A DNA stretch of 64,000 nucleotides from Kitasatospora paranensis (GTDB lineage: Bacteria; Actinomycetota; Actinomycetes; Streptomycetales; Streptomycetaceae). A model generated the notes under the pieces. That model was not told where the DNA came from. It did no database searches and saw only the letters and a list, made by a program, of their open reading frames with translations. Of this stretch, positions 8,467 to 18,105 are shown in pieces. Position numbers and translations under genes: made by a program. Where the stretch lies: the NCBI RefSeq assembly GCF_039544005.1, contig NZ_BAABKV010000001.1, positions 4,774,001-4,838,000 on the forward strand, read 5' to 3'. Each line of letters opens with the position of its first letter. Within the stretch, counting starts at the first letter, position 1.

Positions 8467-8514
8467 GGGCCGCCGTCGGACCGGATTCCGCTTTTCCGGT
8501 TCCGACGGCGGCCC
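8467..8514 (+). terminator. Rho-independent terminator after sulfur carrier gene
   Basis: A perfect 13-bp stem, GGCCGCCGTCGGA (8468-8480) with its complement at 8501-8513, closes a 20-base loop; GTTTTG follows within 8 bases. It ends the riboswitch operon. Confidence 0.85.
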
Positions 8515-9078
8515 GCCGCGTTTTGCCGGAGGGTCAGTGGAATGGCACAGGCCCGCGGGGGAGTAGAGTTCCGGATGTCGGAACCTCCGCTCCTTCCGGC
8601 TTCCCGATCGGTCCTGACGTCGTGCGTTGCAGCCGAATTCCGCTTTCCCGGCTCCGCGCGGATCGCATACGCAGGGTCCGGGCAGGGGCGTGGCGGGCCG
8701 TCCGGTCGCTGAGACGGGGCGTGGGCGATGCGGTGGCGGACCTGTCAGGAGAGCGTCAGAATTTCTCCGGCGTTATGTCGCCCTGCGTCCGCTATGTCCG
8801 GCGCGAATTGCCGTTCTCTGCGGCATTCATCCCGTCATATCCGTTGTCGGAGTACTCGATTCCTCCGAAGTTGGGCCTGTTGCACAGGGCTCCCGGCCGG
8901 ATACATTCAGCCGCGATCGACGCAGTCACCCGCTCGCGCGGCCCGGTACCGGGCGCAGGGCGGCGGTCTGCGGCGTGCGCGGCTGCGTCCAGGGGGTTCC
9001 CTCGGGCCGGCCTGCCAGACCTTGGGCCCGCACCGTGCGGGCCCGTGAAGGGCCAGCACAGCACAAGGGGAGTTCGGA
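8515..9078 (+). other. 564-base leader region of the cold-shock gene
   Basis: No credible gene: open frames through here lack coding bias and family similarity. The stretch is visibly richer in A and T than its surroundings (for example TTATGTCG, CATATCCG, GGATACATTC around 8770-8910), as expected for promoter DNA and a long 5' untranslated region of a cspA-type gene. I could not place a single convincing -35/-10 pair. Confidence 0.5.
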
Positions 9079-9285
9079 ATGGCTCAGGGCACCGTCAAGT
9101 GGTTCAACGCGGAGAAGGGCTACGGCTTCATCGCGGTCGACGGTGGTGCGGACGTGTTCGTCCACTACAGCGCGATCCAGATGGACGGCTACCGCACCCT
9201 CGAGGAGGGCCAGCGGGTCGAGTTCGAGATCTCCCAGGGACAGAAGGGTCCGCAGGCGGACATGGTCCGCGCCGCTGCGGCCTGA
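9079..9285 (+). CDS. Cold-shock protein
   Basis: 68-residue single cold-shock (OB-fold) domain, the full length of the family. RNP1 is GYGFI and RNP2 is VFVHY, both intact, preceded by the TVKWFNAEKG start. It binds single-stranded RNA or DNA and acts as an RNA chaperone. AAGGGGAG lies 7 bases before the ATG. It has a long upstream leader, is followed by a strong hairpin, and precedes groEL on the same strand, an order conserved in Streptomyces. Confidence 0.95.
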   Translation: MAQGTVKWFNAEKGYGFIAVDGGADVFVHYSAIQMDGYRTLEEGQRVEFEISQGQKGPQADMVRAAAA

Positions 9286-9337
9286 CCTTCCCCTGTGGAG
9301 CCTCGGCTCGTCCTCGCCGACGGCCGCCTTTCTTCAC

Positions 9338-9374
9338 GACAGGCCCGTACGACACACCGTCGTACGGGCCTGTC
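9338..9374 (+). terminator. Terminator after cold-shock gene
   Basis: GACAGGCCCGTACGA (9338-9352) and TCGTACGGGCCTGTC (9360-9374) are exact complements around a 7-base loop, giving a 15-bp stem between the cold-shock gene and the groEL promoter. Confidence 0.85.
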
Positions 9375-9421
9375 GGCGTCCGCGGGGTCGCGGGACACGG
9401 ACCGCGGACACGGCCGACGGG

Positions 9422-9448
9422 CTTGCACTCGCCACCCCGGAGTGCTAA
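9422..9448 (+). promoter_or_regulatory. CIRCE operator 1 (HrcA site)
   Basis: CTTGCACTC, nine bases, then GAGTGCTAA: matches the consensus TTAGCACTC-N9-GAGTGCTAA with changes only in the left arm. It overlaps the whole groEL promoter, so HrcA bound here would block RNA polymerase. Confidence 0.9.
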
Positions 9449-9451
9449 TCA
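9423..9451 (+). promoter_or_regulatory. groEL promoter
   Basis: TTGCAC (9423-9428), a 17-base spacer and TAATCA (9446-9451) form a vegetative-type promoter embedded in CIRCE 1. Predicted transcription starts near 9458, giving a leader of about 147 bases. Confidence 0.7.
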
Positions 9452-9457
9452 TTGGCG

Positions 9458-9484
9458 TTAGCACTCACAGCTTGAGAGTGACAA
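9458..9484 (+). promoter_or_regulatory. CIRCE operator 2 (HrcA site)
   Basis: TTAGCACTC, nine bases (ACAGCTTGA), then GAGTGACAA. Left arm perfect, right arm with two changes. It begins at the predicted transcription start, nine bases after CIRCE 1, so the two sites are in tandem. Confidence 0.9.
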
Positions 9485-9604
9485 CGCGGACCGGGTCGGT
9501 GAGGCCCCCGCGAGCGGTAGGGGACAGGACCCCCGCTCCCAGGGCCGTCCGTCGCGGGCACCTCTGGTCCGAGCAGTCGACCGTGTCCCGGAGGACCACT
9601 TCTG

Positions 9605-11227
<1,623 letters not shown>

Positions 11228-11260
11228 TCCTCCCGAGGATCGGCAAGCTCCTGACGCTCT

Positions 11261-11299
11261 GCGAGGGCGGTCTCCCCATCACGGGGAGGCCGCCCTCGC
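11261..11299 (+). terminator. Terminator after groEL
   Basis: A 17-bp stem with one G-T pair, starting GCGAGGGCGG (11261) and closing with CCGCCCTCGC (11299), 34 bases after the groEL stop. Confidence 0.85.
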
Positions 11300-11396
11300 G
11301 GCGTTCCCGAGCCGCCCACGCTGCCGGAGCCGTTCGGGATACCGCTGGGCACCGCGGGTTTCCCGGCCGCCGGGCGACCTGCGGGACAATGGACGG

Positions 11397-11753
11397 ATGG
11401 CCACCCCTGACATCGAAGCCGCCCTGCACAGCGCCCGGGCGCTGATCCTCGCCGACCTGACCGCCCGTGACGTCGCGGACGCCGCGGTGGTGTCCCTGGT
11501 CGAGAACGCCGTCACGCACCGCCGCTGGTGGCTGGAGCAGTGGCCGGACGGCACGGAGTACGTGCTCGGGCTGGTCGCGCAGGACGTCCAGGACGCCCTG
11601 CTGGAGGGCTACGGCCGCTGGCCGCTGTGCGAGGCCTGCGCGGCCGAGGGCGACCCGCACGCGCTCAGCGTGGAGCCGGAGCTCGGGCCCGAACCGCACT
11701 GGGTGTGCGGCAAGGAGGGCGTGGCCGTGGCCCCGGTCGGTGCCCTCACGTGA
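11397..11753 (+). CDS. Conserved hypothetical protein
   Basis: 118-residue soluble acidic protein with no family I can name. It has a helical N-terminus (IEAALHSARALILADL), an aromatic WWLEQWPDGTEYVLGL segment and four cysteines in the second half (LCEACAAEGDPH and WVCGKEG), which could bind a metal. GACAAT lies six bases before the ATG at 11397, a leaderless arrangement. The stop overlaps the GTG start of the next gene (GTGA), so the two are translationally coupled. Confidence 0.72.
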   Translation: MATPDIEAALHSARALILADLTARDVADAAVVSLVENAVTHRRWWLEQWPDGTEYVLGLVAQDVQDALLEGYGRWPLCEACAAEGDPHALSVEPELGPEPHWVCGKEGVAVAPVGALT

Positions 11754-12019
11754 TCCTCGTCGACCCCCCGACCTGGCCCGGCCACGGGGAGCTCTGGTCG
11801 CACCTGGTGAGCGACGTGTCGTACGAGGAACTGCACGCCTTCGCCGCGCTGCTCGGCGCGCCCGCCCGCGCCTTCGAACGGGATCACTACGACATCCCGG
11901 CCCCCTGGTACGAGAAGGCCGTCGCCCTCGGCGCCCGCCCGGTCGGCAGCCGCGAGCTCGTCGCCCGGCTGACCGCGGCCGGGCTGCGGCGGCGCAAGGC
12001 TAGCCTTCGAGACGGCTGA
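11750..12019 (+). CDS. DUF4031 domain protein
   Basis: 89-residue protein of the DUF4031 family, recognised from ILVDPPTWPGHG, WSHLVSDVSYEELHAFA and the RDHYDIPAPWYEKAV segment. Function unknown; the family is small, cytoplasmic and widespread in actinobacteria. Start GTG at 11750 overlaps the TGA of the preceding gene. The last 20 bases overlap the convergent HD-domain gene, which is also in the nucleotide or phosphohydrolase area, but no link is known. Confidence 0.8.
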   Translation: MILVDPPTWPGHGELWSHLVSDVSYEELHAFAALLGAPARAFERDHYDIPAPWYEKAVALGARPVGSRELVARLTAAGLRRRKASLRDG

Positions 12020-12629
12020 GCTCGGCGGCGAGGTTGGCCCGCGCCGGGGCGTCGAACCGCTCCCGGGCGGCGGCGGTGCGGTAGAGCGCGGGCAGCGCGA
12101 GCAGCTGCCGCAGGATCGCCGCCCGCCCGCTGCGGAAGGCGTCCTCGGGCACGAACGCGTACTCCTCGCGGACAGCGGCCGCGTATGCGGCGTACCCCTC
12201 CGGCTCGGAGCCGAGCACCGCCAGGTCGGCGTCGCAGAGCACCTCGCCGTTGCCGTCCCCGGGCTCGGGGTGGTGGGTCACGGTGAGCCGGACGAGCCGG
12301 GCGACCTCGGCGACCAGCTCCTCCGCCAGCCCGGCCTCGCGCAGCGCCCGGACGGCCAGCCCGGCACTGCGCTCCTCGTTCTCCGAGCGGTCCGGTCGGT
12401 AGACGGCGTCGTGGAACCAGGCCGCCAGCCGGACGGCGTCCGGCTGCGGGGCGTCCTGCGCCAGCATGTCGACGTGCGCCAGGACGGCCGCCAGGTGGTC
12501 CGTCGTGTGGTAGCGGCGCTGCGGCTCGGCCCAGCGCTCCAGCAGGTCCCGGCCGTACGGCACCGGGTCGGCGGTCGCGCCGCAGCGGCGCAGCAGGTCG
12601 TTCCAACCATCGAGCAGGGCAGCGGTCAT
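12000..12629 (-). CDS. HD-domain protein (putative metal-dependent phosphohydrolase)
   Basis: 209-residue protein. The sequence RYHTTDHLAAVL followed by AAWFHDAVYR provides the His and HD pair of a predicted metal-dependent phosphohydrolase (YHTxxH and FHD, about residues 36-70), and THHPEP follows further on. Similar proteins are annotated as HD-domain proteins without known substrates. The ATG at 12629 is preferred because CAGAAT lies seven bases upstream (leaderless pattern); an in-frame ATG at 12638 is an alternative. It overlaps the end of the DUF4031 gene by 20 bases. Confidence 0.8.
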   Translation of the reverse strand: MTAALLDGWNDLLRRCGATADPVPYGRDLLERWAEPQRRYHTTDHLAAVLAHVDMLAQDAPQPDAVRLAAWFHDAVYRPDRSENEERSAGLAVRALREAGLAEELVAEVARLVRLTVTHHPEPGDGNGEVLCDADLAVLGSEPEGYAAYAAAVREEYAFVPEDAFRSGRAAILRQLLALPALYRTAAARERFDAPARANLAAELSRLEG

Positions 12630-12798
12630 GACGCCCATTCTGGCCGCTCGCCGCGCCGCCGCGGCGACCGCCTCCCGGTCCTGCGGAAGGCGCCGGCGCC
12701 GGGACCGCCCCAGGCGGTGCCGGCCGCGGCCGGACGGCGGCCCGAACGGACCGGGGAGGGGCTCGCCGTGCGCCGGGACGGTGTGGCAAGGTAGCGAT

Positions 12799-13485
12799 AT
12801 GTCTAGACCAATCGTCGAAGTCATCGCGCTGACCGCTCAGGACGCCCGCGCCGCCGAAGCCGGCGGCGCCGACCGCCTCGAACTGGTCACCGACATGGCC
12901 GCCGACGGGCTGACCCCCTCGGTGGCCGACTTCGCCGCCATCCGGGCCGCCGTCGCCCTCCCGCTCCGGGTGATGCTCCGGATCCGGGACGGGTTCACCC
13001 CCGGCGACCTCGACGAGCTGCTCGCGCGGGTCGCCGTGCTGCGCGCCGAGGGCGCCGAGGAGTTCGTCCTCGGCTTCCTCGACGCCGACGGCGCGGTCGA
13101 CCTCGCGGCCACCACCGCCGTGGCCGAGGCGGTGGCCGGCTGCCGCTGGACCTTCCACCGGGCCATCGACCACAGCGCCGACCGGGCGGCCGTGCGCGCC
13201 GCCGTCGCCGACCTGCCCGGGCTGGACACCTTCCTGACCTCCGGCGCGCCGGCCGGCGTCGACGCCGGGCAGGGCGTCCTGGAGGGCGAACGCGCCAAGG
13301 CGGGCGAGCCCGGCTACTGCCAGCGGATCCTGGTCGGCGGCGGTCTGCGCGCCGAGCACGTCCCCGGGCTGCTCGCGGCCGGCTTCGACGCCTTCCACAT
13401 CGGCGGCGCCGTGCGGGTCGACGGCTGGACGACCCCGGTGGACACCGCCAAGGTCGCCGCCTGGCGCACCCTCGTCGACGGCTGA
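12799..13485 (+). CDS. cutC: CutC family protein (copper homeostasis/TIM-barrel)
   Basis: 228-residue TIM-barrel protein of the CutC family: VEVIALTAQDARAAEAGGADRLELV at the start, LRVMLRIRDGF, WTFHRAID, FLTSGAP and AFHIGGAVR near the end. Named for copper tolerance in E. coli, though the role in copper handling is disputed and a catalytic role is likely. Slightly short of the usual ~240 residues but complete. AAGG lies 7 bases before the ATG. The start codon lies inside a partial DasR-like palindrome (12797-12812), see findings. Confidence 0.88.
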   Translation: MSRPIVEVIALTAQDARAAEAGGADRLELVTDMAADGLTPSVADFAAIRAAVALPLRVMLRIRDGFTPGDLDELLARVAVLRAEGAEEFVLGFLDADGAVDLAATTAVAEAVAGCRWTFHRAIDHSADRAAVRAAVADLPGLDTFLTSGAPAGVDAGQGVLEGERAKAGEPGYCQRILVGGGLRAEHVPGLLAAGFDAFHIGGAVRVDGWTTPVDTAKVAAWRTLVDG

Positions 13486-13522
13486 CGGCCGGCCCCGGAT
13501 CGGCCGCCGACCGCCGGCCGTC
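13484..13522. terminator. Hairpin between convergent cutC and helD
   Basis: GACGGCCGGC (13484-13493) and GCCGGCCGTC (13513-13522) form a perfect 10-bp stem with a 19-base loop between two converging genes. No T-run; could serve both directions. Confidence 0.5.
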
Positions 13523-13531
13523 GACCGACCG

Positions 13532-15604
13532 TCAGCGGTCGGCCAGCTGCTCCGGCAGCGGCTCCGCGTGCAGCACCTGCAGCCCGGAGACCGCGCGGGT
13601 CAGCGCCACGTACAGCCGGCGCAGCCCGGTGCGCTCGTCGGACTCCCCGGCGACCACCGCGGCCGGCTCGTCGAGCACCACGTAGTCGTACTCCAGGCCC
13701 TTGGCCAGCGAGGCGGGCACCAGGGTCAGCCGCGCCTCGGCGGTGGTCTCGGTCCCCGGGTCCAGGAACGGCAGCCCCGCCTCGGCGAGCGCCGCGGCGA
13801 ACAGCGGGATCCGCGCGTCGGCCGCGATCAGCCCGGTCGAGCCCTCGGCGGCGAGCGCCGTCCGGCAGGCCTCGACGACCGCCGCCACCGGATCCCCCGT
13901 CACCTGCCGGACGGTCAGCGAGTCCGGCGCGTCACGGACCGAGGTGGCCGGTGCCAGCCCCGGCGCGATCGACGGCAGCAGCCGCGAGGCGTACGCGATG
14001 ACCTCCTCCGGCACCCGGAACCCCTGGGTCAGCTCCTCCACGTGCGCCGCCGGCTTGCCCAGGTGCTGCAGGGCCTCCGGCCAGCTGCCGGTCGCCCACG
14101 GCGTGGTGCCCTGGGCGAGGTCGCCCAGCACGGTCGCCGAGCCGGTGGAGCAGCGCCGGCCGACAGCCCGGTACTGCATCGGCGAGAGGTCCTGCGCCTC
14201 GTCGAGCACCACGTGCCCGAGCGACGGCGTGCGCTGCACCAGGTCGGCGGCCTCGTCCACCAGCACCGCGTCCGCGGCCGACCAGGCGGCCGTCCGGGCC
14301 GAGCGGGCGGGCTTCTCCCACAGCACCGCCCGCTGCTCGTCCGCGGTCAGCACGCCGTCGGCGCACTCGGCGAGGAACACGGGGTCGGACAGCAGCCGGT
14401 GCACCAGCTTGACCGGGTCCACCGGCGGCCAGCACTCCTTCACGACCGCCTTGACGGCGGCGTTGCGCGCCACCGCGTCCTGCACCCGGTCGTCGGGGGC
14501 CTCGCCGCCGTGCTCCATCTTCACCAGCACGGCGTGCGCGATCCGCTGCGGCAGGGCCTCGCGGGCCGCGCCGTAGCGGATGTCGCGGGCCCGCAGCTCC
14601 TCGATGATCCCGGTCAGCTCATGGGCCGGGACGCGCCAGCGGCGGGCGCCACGGACGACCACGCACGGCTCCTCGGGCAGCCTGATGCCCGCCTGCACGG
14701 CCCGGCGCAGCACCTCTGCCATCCGCGCGTCGCCCTTCACCAGGGCGGACGCGGCACCGTCCGTGCCGCGCACCTCCACGTGCGCCACCAGCTGCTGCAC
14801 GGTGGCCTGGGCCACGTCCAGCTCGCCGAGCGCCGGCAGCACCTGCTCGATGTAGTGCAGGAACGAGCTGTTCGGCCCGATCACCAGGGTGCCCGTGCGG
14901 GCCAGCCGCTCCCGGTGCGCGTACAGCAGGTACGCCACGCGGTGCAGGCCGACCGCCGTCTTCCCGGTGCCCGGGGCGCCCTGGACACAGATCGTGCCGG
15001 AGACGTCCGCGCGGACGATCTCGTCCTGCTCCGGCTGGATGGTGGCCACGATGTCGCGCATCGGGCCCACGCGCGGCCGCTCGATCTCCGCCGCCAGCAG
15101 CGCGGAGCGGGTGTCCGACTCGGCCGGGTCGGACAGGTGCTCGTCCTCGTACGCCGTCAGCTCGCCGCCGGTGTAGCCGAAGCGGCGGCGCCGCTCGACG
15201 TCCATCGGCTCCTTGCGGCTGGCGCGGTAGAACGGCTGGGAGACCGGCGCCCGCCAGTCGATCACCATCGGGTCGCCGTCGGAGTCGTGGACGTGCCGGC
15301 GTCCGATGTAGAACCGCTCGCCCGACGCGCCCTCGGCCAGCTCCTCGCCGACGGCGTGCAGGTAGTCCAGCCGTCCGAAGAACAGCGGGGTGTGCGCCAG
15401 GTCGGCGAGCGCGGTCACCCGCTGCTCGATCTGGCGGGAGAGCACCTTGGCGGAGACCCAGGTGCCCGCGACGTCGCGCAGGTCCAGCGACTCGACGTCC
15501 TCGCGCATGGCGCGCAGCGCCGCCCGGGAGGAGGACAGGTGGTCGCGCTCGCGTTGCAGCGGGTCGAAGGCGGCATCGGCGGCGTCGGTGGTGGGGGAGT
15601 GCAC
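13532..15604 (-). CDS. helD: HelD-like RNA polymerase-associated ATPase
   Basis: 690-residue superfamily 1 (UvrD/Rep-like) ATPase of the HelD type, which binds RNA polymerase and clears stalled complexes. A coiled N-terminal arm (residues 1-60, LSSSRAALRAMREDVESL) is followed by RRHVHDSDGDPMVIDWRAP, the Walker A loop GAPGTGKTAVGLHR, Walker B VVLDEAQDLS and the final helicase motif GLRRLYVALTRA. Length fits actinobacterial class II HelD. Start GTG at 15604 follows GGGAAGG by about 7 bases. Rifamycin-induced relatives (HelR) are preceded by a characteristic inverted repeat; I see none here, so a housekeeping role is more likely. Confidence 0.88.
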   Translation of the reverse strand: MHSPTTDAADAAFDPLQRERDHLSSSRAALRAMREDVESLDLRDVAGTWVSAKVLSRQIEQRVTALADLAHTPLFFGRLDYLHAVGEELAEGASGERFYIGRRHVHDSDGDPMVIDWRAPVSQPFYRASRKEPMDVERRRRFGYTGGELTAYEDEHLSDPAESDTRSALLAAEIERPRVGPMRDIVATIQPEQDEIVRADVSGTICVQGAPGTGKTAVGLHRVAYLLYAHRERLARTGTLVIGPNSSFLHYIEQVLPALGELDVAQATVQQLVAHVEVRGTDGAASALVKGDARMAEVLRRAVQAGIRLPEEPCVVVRGARRWRVPAHELTGIIEELRARDIRYGAAREALPQRIAHAVLVKMEHGGEAPDDRVQDAVARNAAVKAVVKECWPPVDPVKLVHRLLSDPVFLAECADGVLTADEQRAVLWEKPARSARTAAWSAADAVLVDEAADLVQRTPSLGHVVLDEAQDLSPMQYRAVGRRCSTGSATVLGDLAQGTTPWATGSWPEALQHLGKPAAHVEELTQGFRVPEEVIAYASRLLPSIAPGLAPATSVRDAPDSLTVRQVTGDPVAAVVEACRTALAAEGSTGLIAADARIPLFAAALAEAGLPFLDPGTETTAEARLTLVPASLAKGLEYDYVVLDEPAAVVAGESDERTGLRRLYVALTRAVSGLQVLHAEPLPEQLADR

Positions 15605-15882
15605 AGCGAACCTTCCCGGCTGCCCGTCTCTGCGGGTCAGCGGACTCGTCGTAGCTCACGGTGAAGGACACCGACCGGTTGCCGACCGGCCGGACCTCCC
15701 ACGGCTGCCGACGACGGGGCACCACGGTTCGGGAGGGGCAGACCGAAGATCCTAGACCCGACCCCGAGGCGACGCCATTCGTTTCCGTAGGGGGCCGTAC
15801 GCCGGAAGGACGACACACGGCTCCCCTGATCAGGACCTTCGGGGTGATGCCCGGACGGGTGACCGTTTCCTACTGTGGAGGT

Positions 15883-16035
15883 ATGAGCAGAAACCCCTCA
15901 CCCCGCCCCCACAACAGCCGCGGCGCCGACGACGCCCCCCGCCCCCGCCGCCCGCTGGCGAAGGCCGTCCGCAACCTCGGCATCATGATCGACACCGCTG
16001 CCCGCGTGGTCTTCCTCGGCCGCGACGGCGTCTGA
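15883..16035 (+). CDS. Small conserved protein, 50 residues
   Basis: Short basic protein: an unstructured Pro/Arg-rich N-terminus (PRPHNSRGADD) followed by a helix-forming LAKAVRNLGIMIDTAARVVFLGR. The coding bias is good (third-position G/C) and TACTGT ends six bases before the ATG, a leaderless -10 arrangement, so I regard it as a real gene. The amphipathic C-terminal half could lie on a membrane. Function unknown. It converges on the XPB helicase gene. Confidence 0.68.
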   Translation: MSRNPSPRPHNSRGADDAPRPRRPLAKAVRNLGIMIDTAARVVFLGRDGV

Positions 16036-16062
16036 CCCGGCCCGACACCCGCAGGCGTCCGG

Positions 16063-17697
16063 CTACACGTCGTCCGCGTCGATGATCCGGTACGCGTACC
16101 CCTGTTCCGCGAGGAACCGCTGGCGGTGCGCGGCGAAGTCCTGGTCGACGGTGTCCCGGGCGACGACCGAGTAGAAGTGCGCCATGTGGCCGTCCGCCTT
16201 CGGCCGCAGCACGCGGCCGAGCCGCTGCGCCTCCTCCTGGCGGGAGCCGAACGTCCCGGAGACCTGGATCGCCACCGTGGCCTCCGGCAGGTCGATCGAG
16301 AAGTTGGCCACCTTGGAGACCACCAGCACCCCGATCTCCTTGGACCGGAAGGCCTCGAACAGCTTCTCCCGCTGGGCGTTGCTGGTCTCGCCCTTGATCA
16401 CTGGCGCGTCGAGCACCTCGCCCAGCTCGTCCAGCTGGTCGATGTACTGGCCGATGATCAGCGTCTGGTCCTTCGCGTGCTTCTTCACCAGCGCCTCGAC
16501 CACCCGGCGCTTGGTCGCCGTCGTGGAGCAGAAGCGGTACCGCTCCTCCGGCTCGGCCGTGGCGTACGCCAGCCGCTCGGAGTCGGAGAGGGTGACCCGC
16601 ACCTCGACGCAGTCCGCGGGCGCGATGTAGCCCTGCGCCTCGATCTCCTTCCACGGCGCGTCGAACCGCTTGGGACCGATCAGCGAGAACACGTCGCCCT
16701 CGCGCCCGTCCTCGCGGACCAGCGTCGCGGTCAGCCCGAGCCGGCGGCGGGCCTGCAGGTCGGCGGTGAACTTGAACACCGGTGCCGGCAGCAGGTGCAC
16801 CTCGTCGTAGACCACCAGGCCCCAGTTGCGGGCGTCGAAGAGCTCCAGGTGCGCGTAGACGCCCTTCCGGCGGGTCGTCATCACCTGGTACGTGGCGATG
16901 GTGACCGGCCGGATCTCCTTGCGGGTGCCGCTGTACTCGCCGATCTCGTCCTCGGTCAGCGAGGTGCGCTTCACCAGCTCGTGCTTCCACTGCCGGGCCG
17001 AGACGGTGTTGGTGACCAGGATCAGCGTGGTCGACTTCGCCTCGGCCATCGCGGCCGCGCCGACCAGCGTCTTGCCGGCGCCGCACGGCAGCACCACCAC
17101 GCCGCTGCCGCCGTGCCAGAAGCCCTCCACCGCCTGCTGCTGGTACGGGCGCAGCTGCCAGCCGTCCTCGTGCAGCTCGATCGGGTGCGCCTCGCCGTCC
17201 ACGTACCCGGCGTGGTCCTCGGCGGGCCAGCCGAGCTTCAGCAGCACCTGCTTGATCTGCCCGCGCTCGGAGGGGTGCACGGCGACGGTGTCCGGGTCGA
17301 GCCGGGCCCCGACCAGCGGGGTGATCTTCCTGGACTTCAGCACCTCCTCCAGCACCGGCCGGTCGGTGGTGGAGAGCACCAGCCCGTGCACCGGGTGCTT
17401 CTGCAGCTGGAGGCGCCCGTAGCGGCCCATCGTGTCGGCGATGTCCACCAGCAGCGCGTGCGGCACCGGGTAGCGGGAGTGGCTGACCAGGGCGTCGACG
17501 ACCTGCTCGGCGTCGTGCCCGGCGGCCCGGGCGTTCCACAGGCCGAGCGGGGTGACCCGGTAGGTGTGCACGTGTTCGGGGGCGCGCTCCAGCTCGGCGA
17601 ACGGCGCGATCACGCGCCGGCAGTCCGCCGCCCTGGGGTGGTCGATCTCCAGCAGGAGCGTCTTGTCGCTCTGGACGATGAGCGGTCCGTCGTTCAC
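16063..17697 (-). CDS. XPB-type DNA repair helicase
   Basis: 544-residue superfamily 2 helicase of the bacterial XPB family. An N-terminal damage-recognition-like domain (about 1-160) precedes Walker A LPCGAGKTLVGAA, the DEVH box VVYDEVHLLPAP, motif III GLTATLVRED and the C-terminal helicase motif GSRQEEAQRLGRVLRPK. Expected role: 3'-5' DNA unwinding in repair, in the cytoplasm. GTG at 17697 is chosen because GGAGGAC lies 7 bases upstream and the family normally has about 545 residues; an upstream open frame is not part of the gene. The gene is divergent from a small secreted protein and close to a protein with an XPB/Ssl2-like domain. Confidence 0.93.
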   Translation of the reverse strand: MNDGPLIVQSDKTLLLEIDHPRAADCRRVIAPFAELERAPEHVHTYRVTPLGLWNARAAGHDAEQVVDALVSHSRYPVPHALLVDIADTMGRYGRLQLQKHPVHGLVLSTTDRPVLEEVLKSRKITPLVGARLDPDTVAVHPSERGQIKQVLLKLGWPAEDHAGYVDGEAHPIELHEDGWQLRPYQQQAVEGFWHGGSGVVVLPCGAGKTLVGAAAMAEAKSTTLILVTNTVSARQWKHELVKRTSLTEDEIGEYSGTRKEIRPVTIATYQVMTTRRKGVYAHLELFDARNWGLVVYDEVHLLPAPVFKFTADLQARRRLGLTATLVREDGREGDVFSLIGPKRFDAPWKEIEAQGYIAPADCVEVRVTLSDSERLAYATAEPEERYRFCSTTATKRRVVEALVKKHAKDQTLIIGQYIDQLDELGEVLDAPVIKGETSNAQREKLFEAFRSKEIGVLVVSKVANFSIDLPEATVAIQVSGTFGSRQEEAQRLGRVLRPKADGHMAHFYSVVARDTVDQDFAAHRQRFLAEQGYAYRIIDADDV

Positions 17698-17794
17698 GCG
17701 GGCTGTCCTCCGGTCGGTCGTCTCGCAGCATTCCAGTGTCCCGCACTCCGGCGGTGGCAGGTGACCGGACGGCGGCCGTCTCGTTGGGCAGGGC

Positions 17795-18070
17795 ATGAAC
17801 AAGCCGAACCGTCTTCTCGCCGGCCTCGCCCTCTCCGGCGCGGCCTTCGCCGCCGTCCTCGGGGCGAGCCCCGCCCAGGCCGCCTCCGAGCCCGGGCTGG
17901 ACACCGTCGCCGACATGGGCCAGCCGGGCGGCCTGCTGGGTGCCACCGCCTTCACCGCGACCGGTCTGCTGACCGGCGTGCAGCCCAAGATCCCCGACCC
18001 GCAGACCTTCGTCGACCAGGCCAAGCAGCAGAAGGCCGAGCAGGACGCCAAGGCCGCCAAGGGCCACTGA
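17795..18070 (+). CDS. Small secreted protein
   Basis: 91-residue protein with a clear Sec signal peptide: MNKPNR basic start, a hydrophobic LLAGLALSGAAFAAVL core and the cleavage site AQA-A near residue 30. The mature part of about 60 residues has a Gly-rich middle and ends in a charged, helical QAKQQKAEQDAKAAKGH tail. Function unknown. Placed alone between the XPB helicase and the helicase-associated protein, both on the other strand. Confidence 0.8.
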   Translation: MNKPNRLLAGLALSGAAFAAVLGASPAQAASEPGLDTVADMGQPGGLLGATAFTATGLLTGVQPKIPDPQTFVDQAKQQKAEQDAKAAKGH

Positions 18071-18075
18071 CGGGT

Positions 18076-18102
18076 GCGGCGGCCCGGCCCGCGGGCTGCC
18101 GC
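18076..18102. terminator. Hairpin between convergent genes
   Basis: GCGGCGGCCCG (18076-18086) pairs with CGGGCTGCCGC (18092-18102) with one mismatch. It lies between the ends of the secreted protein and the helicase-associated gene and may terminate both. Confidence 0.55.
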
Positions 18103-18105
18103 CGG

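Noticed and set aside
8450..9461. Long open frames across the cold-shock leader
   Set aside because: They run through a terminator hairpin and overlap the real csp gene in another frame; no similarity.
13532..15604. HelD gene as a rifamycin-resistance helR
   Set aside because: No rifamycin-associated inverted repeat was recognised upstream; a housekeeping HelD is enough.
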